Source: Solirubrobacter taibaiensis (GTDB lineage: Bacteria; Actinomycetota; Thermoleophilia; Solirubrobacterales; Solirubrobacteraceae). From it: a stretch of 64,000 nt of DNA. Shown here one piece after another: positions 53,639 through 62,791 of the stretch. Location: the NCBI GenBank assembly GCA_027587225.1, contig JAPDDQ010000020.1, positions 1 through 64,000 on the forward strand, read 5' to 3'. Positions within the stretch are counted from its first letter, which is position 1, and each line of letters begins with the position of its first letter. The translations under genes and the position numbers were made by a program. The notes below the pieces were generated by a model. That model had not been told where the DNA came from and ran no database searches. It was given only the letters and a program-made list of their open reading frames with translations.

Positions 53639-55984
53639 CTATCCGCCCGCTGGGATGACCCTGTAGGCGTCGAACACGCTGTCGATGGCGCGTAGGCGGT
53701 TGATCGCGGCCTTCAGGGCCTGCGTGTCCCCCACCTCGATGACGAACCGGTTGCGCGTCATCGGGTGCTGAACGAGGCAGCGGGCCTCGACGATGTTGAT
53801 GCCGGCCTCCGCGAACGTGCGCGACAGGTCCTCGAGCAGACGGTGGCGATCCCACGCGTCGACCTGGATCTCGACCTTGAAGCCGGTCTCGTTCTCGCCG
53901 TCCCAGGACACGGGCACGAAGCGCTCCGGGTCCTTGCGCAGCGCGGCGACGTTCGGGCAGTCGTCGCGGTGGATCGTGATCCCGCGGCCGAGTGAGACGT
54001 AGCCGACGATCGGGTCGCCGCTGACCGGCCGACAGCACTTCGCGAGCCGCAGCGGGACGTCCGCGACGCCCTCGACCTGGATGCCGAACTTGGCGGCATT
54101 GCCGTCCGGGCGACGCAGCGCCGGCGCCTTGCGGCGATCGAGCAGCAGGTCCTCGCCCGGCTTGGGCTCCTCGACCCCGGCCTCGCCCTGCTTCAGGCGC
54201 TGCAACACCTTGTTGACGACGACCTTCGGCGAGACCTTCGCGCCGCCGAGCGCGATGTAGAAATCATCGGCCTTCTTGAAGCCGAGCTCGCGGATGACGT
54301 CCGCGAGCAGCGGCGAGCCGGTGAGCTTCTGGGCGGGCAGGCCGGCCTTGTTCAGGTGCTCCTGCAGCAGCTCGCGGCCGGTGTGCTCGGAGTCGTCGCG
54401 GCTCTCGGCCTTGAACCAGGCCTTGATCTTGTTGCGGGCGCGCGTCGTCTTGACCAGCGCGAGCCAGTCGCGCGACGGGCCCCGCTCACGCTTGGACGTG
54501 AGGATCTCGACGATGTCGCCGCTCTGCAGCTCGTAGTGCAGCGGGACGATCTTGCCGTTCACGCGCGCGCCGACGCAGCGGTGGCCGACGTCGGTGTGGA
54601 TCTCGTAGGCGAAGTCCAGCGGCGTGGCGCCGATCGCGAGCGACTTGACCTCGCCCTTGGGCGTGAAGACGAAGACCTCGTCCTCGATCAGCTCCCCGCG
54701 GAGCTGGTCGGTGAACTCGGTCGGGTCCTCCGGATCCCCCTGCCAGTCCAGCAGCGACTTGAGCCACTTGAGCTTCTGGTCGGTCGGGTCGATCCGGTCT
54801 CGCGTGCTCTCCTTGTAGCGCCAGTGCGCGGCGACGCCGTACTCGGCCGTCTCGTGCATGTCGCTCGTGCGGATCTGGATCTCCAACGGGCGGCCTTCGG
54901 GCCCGATCACCGTCGTGTGGAGCGCCTGGTACATGTTGAACTTCGGCATCGCCACCATGTCCTTGAAGCGGCCCGGGAGGGGCTTCCACAGGGAATGGAT
55001 GACGCCGACGGCGCCGTAGCAGTCCTTGACCGAGTCGACGATGACGCGCATCGCCGTGAGGTCGTAGATCTCGTTGAACTCGCGGCCCTTGCGGGTCATC
55101 TTCGAGTAGATCGAGTAGAAGTGCTTCGCGCGGCCTGAGATCTCGGACTGGATGCCGAGCGCCTCCAGCTCCTTCGCCAGGTAGCCGCCCGCCTTGGCCA
55201 CGTAGCGCTCGCGCTCCTCGCGCTGCTGGTTGACCAGACCCTTGATCTCCTGGTACTTGCGCGGGTGCAGCGTCGCGAACGCGAGGTCTTCCAGCTCCCA
55301 CTTGATGGCGTGGATGCCGAGCCGATGCGCGAGCGGCGCGTAGATCTCGAGGGTCTCCTTGGCCTTCTCGATCTGCTTCTGCTTGCTCATCGCGCCGAGC
55401 GTGCGCATGTTGTGCAGGCGGTCGGCGAGCTTGATCAGGATGACCCGGATGTCCGTGGCCATCGCGACCATCATCTTGCGGTAGTTCTCGGCCTGCGCCT
55501 CGTCGCGCGACTGGAACGTGATGCCGGTGAGCTTGGTGACGCCGTCGACGAGGCCGGAGACCTCCTCACCGAACTGCTCGCGGACCTCGTCCAGCGAAGC
55601 CGTGGTGTCCTCGACGGTGTCGTGCAGCAGCGCGGCGCACAGCGTCTCGGTGTCCAGGCGCATGCCCGCGCAGATGCGCGCGACGCCGACCGGATGCGTG
55701 ATGAAGTCCTCGCCGGACTGGCGGCGCTGGTCGGCGTGGTGCTCGCATGCGAACAGGAACGCCTTGAGCACCTGCTGGCGATCCACGGGCGCGGCGACCT
55801 CGTCCGCGTGCTCGGAGACGATCGCGAACAGGTCCTGCAGCAACTCGTGCTCGAGCGTCGTGAGATCGTCCGGGATCTCGACGCTGCCGTCGTCGGCACA
55901 GTGCGCGACGTCGACCGGCTTGTGCGGCGCGATCGCGACGACGGACCCGTCCCCGTTCTGGGTGACCGGGCTGGCGCCGTCGAT
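53639..55984 (-). CDS. relA: Bifunctional (p)ppGpp synthetase/hydrolase
   Basis: This RelA/SpoT homologue makes and degrades (p)ppGpp. The hydrolase HD motif is ALLHDTVEDT. The synthetase domain (with YDLTAMRVIVDSVKDCYG), the TGS domain (VFVFTPKGEVKSLAIGATPL) and a C-terminal ACT domain are all complete. The only standard in-frame start is TTG 55843 (734 residues). The 47 codons before it, back to 55984, are open, strongly G/C-ending, and begin with ATC five bases after a perfect AGGAGG (55990-55995). I therefore extend the gene to an AUC start (781 residues), 14 bases from the recJ stop. The start remains uncertain. Confidence 0.9.
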   Translation of the reverse strand: MDGASPVTQNGDGSVVAIAPHKPVDVAHCADDGSVEIPDDLTTLEHELLQDLFAIVSEHADEVAAPVDRQQVLKAFLFACEHHADQRRQSGEDFITHPVGVARICAGMRLDTETLCAALLHDTVEDTTASLDEVREQFGEEVSGLVDGVTKLTGITFQSRDEAQAENYRKMMVAMATDIRVILIKLADRLHNMRTLGAMSKQKQIEKAKETLEIYAPLAHRLGIHAIKWELEDLAFATLHPRKYQEIKGLVNQQREERERYVAKAGGYLAKELEALGIQSEISGRAKHFYSIYSKMTRKGREFNEIYDLTAMRVIVDSVKDCYGAVGVIHSLWKPLPGRFKDMVAMPKFNMYQALHTTVIGPEGRPLEIQIRTSDMHETAEYGVAAHWRYKESTRDRIDPTDQKLKWLKSLLDWQGDPEDPTEFTDQLRGELIEDEVFVFTPKGEVKSLAIGATPLDFAYEIHTDVGHRCVGARVNGKIVPLHYELQSGDIVEILTSKRERGPSRDWLALVKTTRARNKIKAWFKAESRDDSEHTGRELLQEHLNKAGLPAQKLTGSPLLADVIRELGFKKADDFYIALGGAKVSPKVVVNKVLQRLKQGEAGVEEPKPGEDLLLDRRKAPALRRPDGNAAKFGIQVEGVADVPLRLAKCCRPVSGDPIVGYVSLGRGITIHRDDCPNVAALRKDPERFVPVSWDGENETGFKVEIQVDAWDRHRLLEDLSRTFAEAGINIVEARCLVQHPMTRNRFVIEVGDTQALKAAINRLRAIDSVFDAYRVIPAGG

Positions 55985-55998
55985 CGAGGCCTCCTCGA

Positions 55999-58407
55999 TC
56001 AGGCCGCCTGTCGCCTCATGTTCGCGCTGGTCAGAAATTGTCTGCCGTCCTCAAGCCGTCGCTGGTAGGCCACATAGGCGGGCGATCGCTCGAGCGCGGT
56101 GCGCTGCGGGTTCTCGGCCACCTGGAGGGCCGGCCCTTCCCGATCGAGGCTGGCGAGCTCGAGCTCCGTGAGCACCCGCACCACGCGGCCCGCCAGTGCC
56201 GCGGACCTCGGTTGCGGACCCTCACCCCGGAGCAGATGCTCGACCGCCTCACCGCTGCTCGTCCGGCTCTCGCGCAGGGCGCGGTAGACGGCGGTCAGCG
56301 GGTCGCGGAGGGCGAAGTCCCATTCGTGTATTCGTAGAGCAAAGTCTAGTTCAGACGTACCCCACGCCAGGTGGGTCCATCCCTCGCCCGATAGGACCGT
56401 GTGTCGAGTCGGCGGGTCGATGGCGACCAGGTGAACAAACCGGTCCGCCAGTTCTGGGGCGTCCTCGAGCGCCGACCACGACGTCAGCGAGAAGCCGCCG
56501 ACGCGGTCCGCGAGCACGCGCGCTCTGTGTGGTGCGTAGGCGGTCACCGCGAGGACCGGCTCGCCGGTGGCCACGAGATCCCCGAGCACACCGGCGATCC
56601 CGGTGCCCCGCAGGTCACGCGTGGCGCGCGCGCTCTCGCGCGTCATGGCGGCGAGTTCGAGGTCGCGCTCGAGCTCGCGGAACAGCGTGGGCGCGAACTC
56701 GTCCTCGCCGACGACCTCGATCGGCCCCGGCCCGCAGCGCTGCGCGCGGCGCAGCACGAGCTTGGGCGAGACCGCGCCGTTCCAGCGGTCGATCTCCAGC
56801 CGGACGGCGGCGTCGGCGGGCTCGTCGGGCGCGACCGGCAGCGTCCCGCCGTTGCCGAACGCGACGCAGCGCGAGTTCGCGCCGCCCGCGCTGAGCGTGA
56901 AGCGCACGTGCCGACCCTCGCTCATCGGTTGCGGATCGATCAGGTGCGCTGACGGGATCAGCAGCGACACCGGCGGGTTGCCGGCGCCGAACGGGGCGAG
57001 CTGCTGCAGCTCCTCGGCGAGGTCCAGCGTGAGCGAGTCGCCCTGGGCGATCGCGTCGATCCGGACCTCCGGCCGCAGGTCCTCCTCCGTGAGCACCTCG
57101 TTGGCGTGCTCGACGAAGGCGGCGCGGAAGGCCTCCACCTGGTCGGCGGCGATCGTCAGACCGGCGGCCGCCTTGTGGCCGCCGTGGCGGAGCAGGTGCT
57201 GGGCGGAGGCGTTCAGGCCGCCGAGCAGGTCGAAGCGCGGGATCGAGCGGCCCGAGCCGGAGCCCTCCTCGCCGTCCAGCGCGATCAGCACCGCCGGGCG
57301 GTGGTGGCGCTCGGCGATCCGGGAGGCGACGATGCCGATCACGCCCGGGTGCCAGCCCTCGCCGGCGAGCACGAGCGCGTTGCCGGCCGGATGGTCGGCC
57401 ACGAGCGCCTCGGCCTCGAACCGGATGCGGGTCTCGACGTCGCGGCGCTCGGTGTTGACGGCGTCGAGCTCGGCGGCGACGGCCCGGGCGCGGTCGCCGT
57501 CCTCGGTCAGCAGCAGCTCCAGGCCCGCGTCGGCGCGGTACAGGCGACCGGAGGCGTTCAGGCGCGGGCCGAGCCGGAACCCGATCGCGCTCTCGTCCAG
57601 GCCGCTCGGGTCCACGCGCGCGACCTCCATCAGCGCTCGCAGCCCGACCTTGCGCGTGGCGGCGAGCGCCTTCAGCCCTTCCCGCACGAGCCGGCGGTTC
57701 TCGCCCTGCAGCGGCACGACGTCCGCGACCGTGGCCAGCGCGACCAGGTCCAGGTCCTCTTCGGCCCAGTTCGGGTCCCAGCCGTTGGCGGCGAGCAGCG
57801 CCTGCGCGAGCTTGAACGCGACGCCCGCCGCGCACAGGTCCGCGCACGGGTAGCCGTTCACGCGCGGATGGACGATCGGCGCGTCCGGCAACTGGCCGTC
57901 GGCGCGCGGGGAGTGGTGGTCGGTGACGATCACCTCGAGCCCGAGCGCCTTGGCCGCGGCGACCTCTTCGACCGCGGTGACCGCGCAGTCCACGGTGATC
58001 AGCAGGTTCGTCCCACGCGCGGCGAGCTTCTCCACGGTCGCCAGCGCGAGCCCGTAGCCGTCGTCGATCCGCGACGGCAGGTACCAGTCGACGTCGGCGC
58101 CCAGCGTGCGCAGCGCGCGCACGAGGATCGCGGTCGACGTCACGCCGTCGACGTCGTAGTCGCCGTGGACGGTGATCCGGGAGCCGCGCTGGACGTGGCC
58201 GAGGATGTGCTGGGCGACGTCCGCGAGCCCCGGCCACTCGTCGAGCCCGTGCTTGACGTCGGCGGCGAGGAACGTGCGTGCCTTGTCGGGGTCGTCGAGC
58301 CCCCGCCGCACGAGCACCTGGGCCAGCACGTGCGAGCAGCTCAACTCGGCGGCGAGCCGCGCGGCCGCCGCGAACTCGTACGGGGCAACCGACATCCGCG
58401 CGTCCAC
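55999..58407 (-). CDS. recJ: Single-stranded-DNA-specific exonuclease RecJ
   Basis: RecJ degrades single-stranded DNA 5' to 3' in recombination and repair. DHH-family motifs are present in order: HGDYDVDGVTSTAILVRAL near residue 80, VTDHHSPRADGQLPD, IVHPRVNG, LGPRLNASGRL, and the DHHA1 motif RHGGHKAAAGLTI near residue 430. An extra ~240-residue C-terminal region is present, as in some actinobacterial RecJ proteins of around 800 residues. Starts at GTG 58407, with ATG 58395 as an alternative. It is immediately upstream of relA. Confidence 0.94.
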   Translation of the reverse strand: MDARMSVAPYEFAAAARLAAELSCSHVLAQVLVRRGLDDPDKARTFLAADVKHGLDEWPGLADVAQHILGHVQRGSRITVHGDYDVDGVTSTAILVRALRTLGADVDWYLPSRIDDGYGLALATVEKLAARGTNLLITVDCAVTAVEEVAAAKALGLEVIVTDHHSPRADGQLPDAPIVHPRVNGYPCADLCAAGVAFKLAQALLAANGWDPNWAEEDLDLVALATVADVVPLQGENRRLVREGLKALAATRKVGLRALMEVARVDPSGLDESAIGFRLGPRLNASGRLYRADAGLELLLTEDGDRARAVAAELDAVNTERRDVETRIRFEAEALVADHPAGNALVLAGEGWHPGVIGIVASRIAERHHRPAVLIALDGEEGSGSGRSIPRFDLLGGLNASAQHLLRHGGHKAAAGLTIAADQVEAFRAAFVEHANEVLTEEDLRPEVRIDAIAQGDSLTLDLAEELQQLAPFGAGNPPVSLLIPSAHLIDPQPMSEGRHVRFTLSAGGANSRCVAFGNGGTLPVAPDEPADAAVRLEIDRWNGAVSPKLVLRRAQRCGPGPIEVVGEDEFAPTLFRELERDLELAAMTRESARATRDLRGTGIAGVLGDLVATGEPVLAVTAYAPHRARVLADRVGGFSLTSWSALEDAPELADRFVHLVAIDPPTRHTVLSGEGWTHLAWGTSELDFALRIHEWDFALRDPLTAVYRALRESRTSSGEAVEHLLRGEGPQPRSAALAGRVVRVLTELELASLDREGPALQVAENPQRTALERSPAYVAYQRRLEDGRQFLTSANMRRQAA

Positions 58408-58487
58408 AGTGCGCTGAACGCTAGGCGCGGGAGTGGACGGAACCGCCGATCACCCCGGACCTTGCGAACAAAGCGTGCCGCGAACCT

Positions 58488-58508
58488 AAAGAGGGACTGT
58501 CCCCCTTT
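58488..58508. repeat. REP-like palindrome
   Basis: AAAGAGGGACTGTCCCCCTTT has the core GGGAC-T-GTCCC with A/T-rich ends, resembling the REP/RAYT-type palindromes common in bacterial genomes. It lies just upstream of the mini-methyltransferase start, whose GGAGG ribosome binding site follows. Confidence 0.4.
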
Positions 58509-58520
58509 ATCTTTGGAGGC

Positions 58521-58928
58521 ATGGACGAGGCAGCCGTGGCGGCTCTGCGCGATCTCTACAGCGACCTGTCGATCGATGGTGAGGTGCTCGACCTGGGCGG
58601 TGGTGGGCTGCAGCACTTCGAGGTGCCGCCGGACGACTTGGTCGTCCTCGAAGCGCCACCCGCGGAGGGCGCGTTCGACGACGTCGTCTGTCTGCTCGGG
58701 GCCAAGAACCCTTCGCCGGAGGCCCTCGCGGACGTGGCGCGGGTGCTCAAGCCCCGTGGGCACTTCGTCTGCTCGTTCGTCGGCGGGGCCGATGACACCG
58801 GGCGGATGCGCAAGCTCCGCAAGCTGTTCGACGGCGCGCCGGACTTCGGCGGGGCCGAGAGCGACCTGCGGTCGTCGCTGACCGGTTCAGGCGACCGGCT
58901 CTGGGCCGTCTGGGCCAAGCGGGCCTAG
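58521..58928 (+). CDS. Small class I methyltransferase-like protein
   Basis: A 135-residue protein with shortened SAM-methyltransferase features: GEVLDLGGGGLQHFEV (motif I-like), FDDVVCLLGAKN (motif II/III-like) and ARVLKPRGHFVCSFVGG. At this length the usual fold is truncated, so catalysis is doubtful. It may be a regulatory or degenerate member. Confidence 0.7.
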   Translation: MDEAAVAALRDLYSDLSIDGEVLDLGGGGLQHFEVPPDDLVVLEAPPAEGAFDDVVCLLGAKNPSPEALADVARVLKPRGHFVCSFVGGADDTGRMRKLRKLFDGAPDFGGAESDLRSSLTGSGDRLWAVWAKRA

Positions 58929-58934
58929 AACGAC

Positions 58935-58961
58935 CACGGGCCGCGCAGAGCGCGGCCCGTG
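58935..58961. terminator. Bidirectional terminator hairpin
   Basis: CACGGGCCGCG (58935-58945) and CGCGGCCCGTG (58951-58961) form a perfect 11-bp stem with a 5-base loop between the mini-methyltransferase and the convergent small membrane gene. Confidence 0.8.
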
Positions 58962-58981
58962 ACCTCAAACGCCGTGGTGTC

Positions 58982-59260
58982 TCAGTGCGCAGGCAGACGG
59001 CCCTGCGTGCGCAGTTGGCGCACGCCGAGCCACCAGAAGAGCCCCATGCCGGCGAGCGCGCCCGGGATGGCCTCGAAGCCGGTCAGCAGGTTGACGTCGT
59101 CTTGTCCCGGGACGCCCAGGTTGACGAGCAGGCCGAAGAGGATCGACCCGAGCAGCGCTCCGCAGAACGCGCCCACGATCCCGCCATAGAAGTTGTCCGG
59201 CAGGAACACCGTGAAGTGCCAGAGGGCCAAGCCCATCATGGTCCAGATGAACAGGGCCAT
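58982..59260 (-). CDS. Small membrane protein (transglycosylase-associated/GlsB-like)
   Basis: A 92-residue protein with three membrane segments: LFIWTMMGLALWHFTVFL, YGGIVGAFCGALLGSILFGLL and ALAGMGLFWWLGVRQL. Glycine-rich helix packing and small size resemble the YeaQ/GlsB family, often stress-related. Its ATG overlaps the secDF stop by one base (TGATG), so translation is coupled. Confidence 0.75.
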   Translation of the reverse strand: MALFIWTMMGLALWHFTVFLPDNFYGGIVGAFCGALLGSILFGLLVNLGVPGQDDVNLLTGFEAIPGALAGMGLFWWLGVRQLRTQGRLPAH

Positions 59261-62220
59261 CAGCGCGGCCTCCCGTGACGCTTGTTGCGCGGCTTCCGTT
59301 CCTTGGCCGCCGAATCGTTCTCACCGGTGGCCGGCGGAGGCGTGGTGCCCTCGCCGGTCGTCTCGGTCGTGTCGGCCCCGGCGGCCACCGCGCCGCCGTT
59401 GGCCCGCGCGCGAGCGCGGCGACCGCCGGCCGGACGGCCGGACGCCGGAGCGCTCGCCGCCGCGGCAGCCGCGGGCTGACGCTCGGTCGCCTCGTCGATG
59501 CCGAGGTCTTTGACCATGTCCTGGAACTCGCTCGCCGAGACTTCCTGGCCGGGAGGCGCGGACACCGAACGGCGCTTGCGCTCCTTGGGCTGGACGTCGA
59601 CCGGGCCGCCCTGGTCGGCGACCGCGTACGCGGGCACCCGGCCGAGGCGCTCGAGGATCCGCGCGTGGCGGGCACGGAAGCCCGGCTCGCGCTCCTTCCA
59701 GTGCTGGAGCACCGGGGTGGCGATGAAGATCGACGAGTACGTACCGGACGCGATACCGACGAACAGCGCGAACGCGAAGTCCCGCAGCGTCTCGCCGCCG
59801 AACAGCCCCAGCGCGAGCACCGGTAGCAGCGTGCAGAAGGACGTCGCCAGCGAGCGGACGATGACCTCCGACAGCGAGCGGTTGACGATCTGCGAGAACG
59901 CCGCGCTCGGCATTCGAGGCACGTTTTCTCGAATACGGTCCATCACGATGATCGTGTCGTACAAGGAGTAACCCAACACGGTCAAGAGCGCCGCGACCGT
60001 CGACGTCGTCACCTCCCGGCCGAGCAACGCGTAGACGCCGGCCACGATCAGGATGTCGTGCATCACCGCGATCAGGACCGGGACCGTGAACTTCGGTTCG
60101 AAGCGCAGGGCCAGGTAGACCGTGATGACGAGCAGCGACGCGATGATCGCGATCAGTGCGGAGTTCGCGACCGACTCGCCGAAGCTCGCGCCGATCTCCT
60201 CGACGTTCGGGTTCGGGTTGCCGAACTCGGTGTTCAGCGCCCTGTTGACGGCGTCGACGTCGACGCCCTCCTCCGTGGAGATCTGCACCACGTTCGGGCC
60301 GAGCGTCTCGTTGTCGAGCGTCTGGATCTTGGCGTCGGCGAGACCGAGCGGCGCGATCGTGTCGCGGACCTGGTCCACCGTTGCGGCGTCACGCAGCGGC
60401 GCGGTGATGCGCGCGCCACCCTCGAAGTCGATGCCGAAGTTGATGCCGTTGCTCGACATCGCCAAGGCGCAGACGAGCAGGATGATGCCGGACGCGGAGA
60501 AGAACCACTTCGCCTTGCCCATGTAGTCGATCTGGAACTTGTGCTTCTGCTCGCCGGCGCCGAGCGCCCACGACGAACTGAGCAGGCGCGTGTTGCGCAG
60601 CGAATACAGGATCGCCTGCGTCGCGAGCACCGCGGTCAGCAGCGACAGGATGACGCCGAGACCGAGGGTGAAGGCGAAGCCCTGGACGCCCGAGGTCGCG
60701 AGGATGAAGAGGATGAACGCGACCAGGAAGGTGACGATGTTCGCGTCGATGATCGCCGTCAGGCCCTTGCGATAGCCCGTGACGATCGCGGTGCCGACCG
60801 ATCTTCCGGCCCGCACCTCCTCCTTCACGCGTTCGAAGACCACGATGTTCGCGTCCGCGGCCACGCCGAGGGTCAGGATGAGACCCGCGATGCCCGGCAG
60901 CGTCAGCGTGATCGGGATCAGCTTGACGACCGCGTAGAAGTAGACCGCGTAGATGATCATCGCGATCGTCGCGATGACACCCAGCACGCGGTAGAAGACG
61001 ATCAGGAACAGCGCGACGATGATGAAGCCCGCGATGCCGGCGATCAGGCCCTGATCGAGCGCCTGCTGGCCGAGCGTCGCGGAGACCTGCGAACGCGACA
61101 CCTCGTTGAGCGTCAGCGGCAGGGCACCGATCTTCAGGATCGTCGCGAGGTCCTGAGCGGACTGGATCGTGAACGAGCCGGAGATCTGCGCGCCGGTGGA
61201 ACCGTCGATGCCTTCTGAGTTCTGGCGCCAGTTGATGTACGGCGCCGAGACGAGCTCGTTGTCGAGGGCGATCGCGAAGTGCTGCGAGGTCTGCAGCGGG
61301 TCGCCGCCGAACGCGTTGTCGGCGCCGCGCTCGGCGACGTGACGCGTGATCGTCTGGAACGCCTGCCGGCCCTTGTCCGTGAAGTTGAACGTGACGATCG
61401 GCTCGTTGCCGATCGTGGTGTCGAAGCTCTGCTCCGGGTCCTTGATGTCCGTGCCCGAGAGGCCCGGACGGTCCTGGATGACCCACCAGCGGTCGGGGTC
61501 CGGATCGTCGGGCTCGGCCTTCTGCTCGCGCAGGAGCAGCACGCCCGCCGGGACTTCGATGACCTGCGCGTTCTTCTGCTGCGCCTCCGTGAGGGAGTCC
61601 AGTGCGTCCTCACGCGAGCCGAAGGCCGTCACGGACTCATTCGTGAACGGCTTCTTCGTGGTCTTGTCGAAGACGTAGAAGCGCGGCTTGGCCCCCGCGA
61701 CGGACTCGCCACCCGGTGAGTCGTCGTCGAGCGGGTCCAAGCCCTTGCCGACGCCGACGTCCGTGCACTTGGACGCCTGGGTGGCGGCGGCGAAGATGCC
61801 GCTGATCGGCTGGCGCTGGTTGGCGTTCTGGTCCGGGTTGGTCTTGCAGTCCTCGTCGAGGAGGTTCGCTTCCCAGTCGTAGAAGTACAGCTGGGCAGTG
61901 GATCCGACCCGGTCGGCCAGATCCTGCGCGTCCTCGAGACCCGGGACGTTGACTTCAATCTGGTCGTTACCAGACTGGAAGAGCTCTGCCTCAGAGACAC
62001 CGAACTCGTTGACGCGCTGCTGCATAAGGTCGAGCGAACGCGCCATGGCATCTGGCGTGATCGGCTGCTGAGCCGTTGGCTCCGCCTTATAGACGAGCTG
62101 CGAGCCGCCCTGGAGATCCAGGCCAAGAACCGTGGGCTTGGTAGCGATCACGGCTATGGAGCCGCCCAACAGGGCGACTACGAGTAGAAGGACAAAGAGT
62201 GAGCGACGGCGTTCAGACAT
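59260..62220 (-). CDS. secDF: SecDF fusion, protein export membrane subunit
   Basis: SecD and SecF are fused in one 986-residue chain that uses the proton gradient to pull proteins out through SecYEG. The SecD half starts LVVALLGGSIAVIATKP and LGLDLQGGSQLVYK, with the P1 periplasmic domain and six membrane segments (including LTLGVAADANIVVFERVKEE). From about residue 560 the SecF half follows, with FGIDFEGGARITAPL and GYSLYDTIIVMDRIREN. A ~130-residue disordered A/P/E/R-rich tail ends HGRPR. The upstream PAS gene lies 70 bases away. Confidence 0.97.
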   Translation of the reverse strand: MSERRRSLFVLLLVVALLGGSIAVIATKPTVLGLDLQGGSQLVYKAEPTAQQPITPDAMARSLDLMQQRVNEFGVSEAELFQSGNDQIEVNVPGLEDAQDLADRVGSTAQLYFYDWEANLLDEDCKTNPDQNANQRQPISGIFAAATQASKCTDVGVGKGLDPLDDDSPGGESVAGAKPRFYVFDKTTKKPFTNESVTAFGSREDALDSLTEAQQKNAQVIEVPAGVLLLREQKAEPDDPDPDRWWVIQDRPGLSGTDIKDPEQSFDTTIGNEPIVTFNFTDKGRQAFQTITRHVAERGADNAFGGDPLQTSQHFAIALDNELVSAPYINWRQNSEGIDGSTGAQISGSFTIQSAQDLATILKIGALPLTLNEVSRSQVSATLGQQALDQGLIAGIAGFIIVALFLIVFYRVLGVIATIAMIIYAVYFYAVVKLIPITLTLPGIAGLILTLGVAADANIVVFERVKEEVRAGRSVGTAIVTGYRKGLTAIIDANIVTFLVAFILFILATSGVQGFAFTLGLGVILSLLTAVLATQAILYSLRNTRLLSSSWALGAGEQKHKFQIDYMGKAKWFFSASGIILLVCALAMSSNGINFGIDFEGGARITAPLRDAATVDQVRDTIAPLGLADAKIQTLDNETLGPNVVQISTEEGVDVDAVNRALNTEFGNPNPNVEEIGASFGESVANSALIAIIASLLVITVYLALRFEPKFTVPVLIAVMHDILIVAGVYALLGREVTTSTVAALLTVLGYSLYDTIIVMDRIRENVPRMPSAAFSQIVNRSLSEVIVRSLATSFCTLLPVLALGLFGGETLRDFAFALFVGIASGTYSSIFIATPVLQHWKEREPGFRARHARILERLGRVPAYAVADQGGPVDVQPKERKRRSVSAPPGQEVSASEFQDMVKDLGIDEATERQPAAAAAASAPASGRPAGGRRARARANGGAVAAGADTTETTGEGTTPPPATGENDSAAKERKPRNKRHGRPR

Positions 62221-62290
62221 GCGAAATCACGCGAAGAGGGTACTCAGCAGCGGCCAGGACCGCTGGGCCGGATGAATAGGTTTTCTGGCG

Positions 62291-62740
62291 CTACCTGGAC
62301 GGCGTCAGGACGAGCAAGAGACCACCGTCATCATCGTAGGCCGGAAATAGATCGGCCACCGCTTTGGCGGGCAGATCTCCTTCGGCGTTGACGATGACAG
62401 GCTTTCCGAGACGGCGCACTCCCCATTCAAGTGCCGTCCCGACGTGGTCTTCGCCCCCGGCAAAATCAAGACCGAGGACATCCCGCACCGGCCGGCCGAT
62501 GACCTTCTCGTCGGACAGGCCCGTGAGCTCGCGAGAGCCACGGCCACATCCGATGATCCGGCCTTCCTTGTCACAGACGAAAAAGGCGGCGTTGGGCGCA
62601 GGGTAGTAGTCGTCCAGCAACTCGAACAGGAAGCCGAAACCGCACTTCGAGCACCCTTTGGGTACGTTGCGAAAACCGGACGTCCGCTCGGTGGCGGAGG
62701 TTCGGTTGCCACAGTTCGGGCAGATGAACAAATGGGCCAT
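62291..62740 (-). CDS. Zinc-ribbon plus PAS-like sensor protein
   Basis: A 149-residue protein: a zinc ribbon (FICPNCGNR, GCSKCGFGFLFE) followed by a PAS-like domain (YPAPNAAFFVCDKEGRIIGC, RELTGLSDEKVIGRPVRDVL). The zinc ribbon is unusual for a PAS protein. No output domain is present, so it may control a partner such as the neighbouring export gene. Signal unknown. Confidence 0.78.
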   Translation of the reverse strand: MAHLFICPNCGNRTSATERTSGFRNVPKGCSKCGFGFLFELLDDYYPAPNAAFFVCDKEGRIIGCGRGSRELTGLSDEKVIGRPVRDVLGLDFAGGEDHVGTALEWGVRRLGKPVIVNAEGDLPAKAVADLFPAYDDDGGLLLVLTPSR

Positions 62741-62791
62741 CAGGTGTGTGAGGGTAGCCCTGAGGCTAAAGACGGGGTATGGGCCGTTCGG

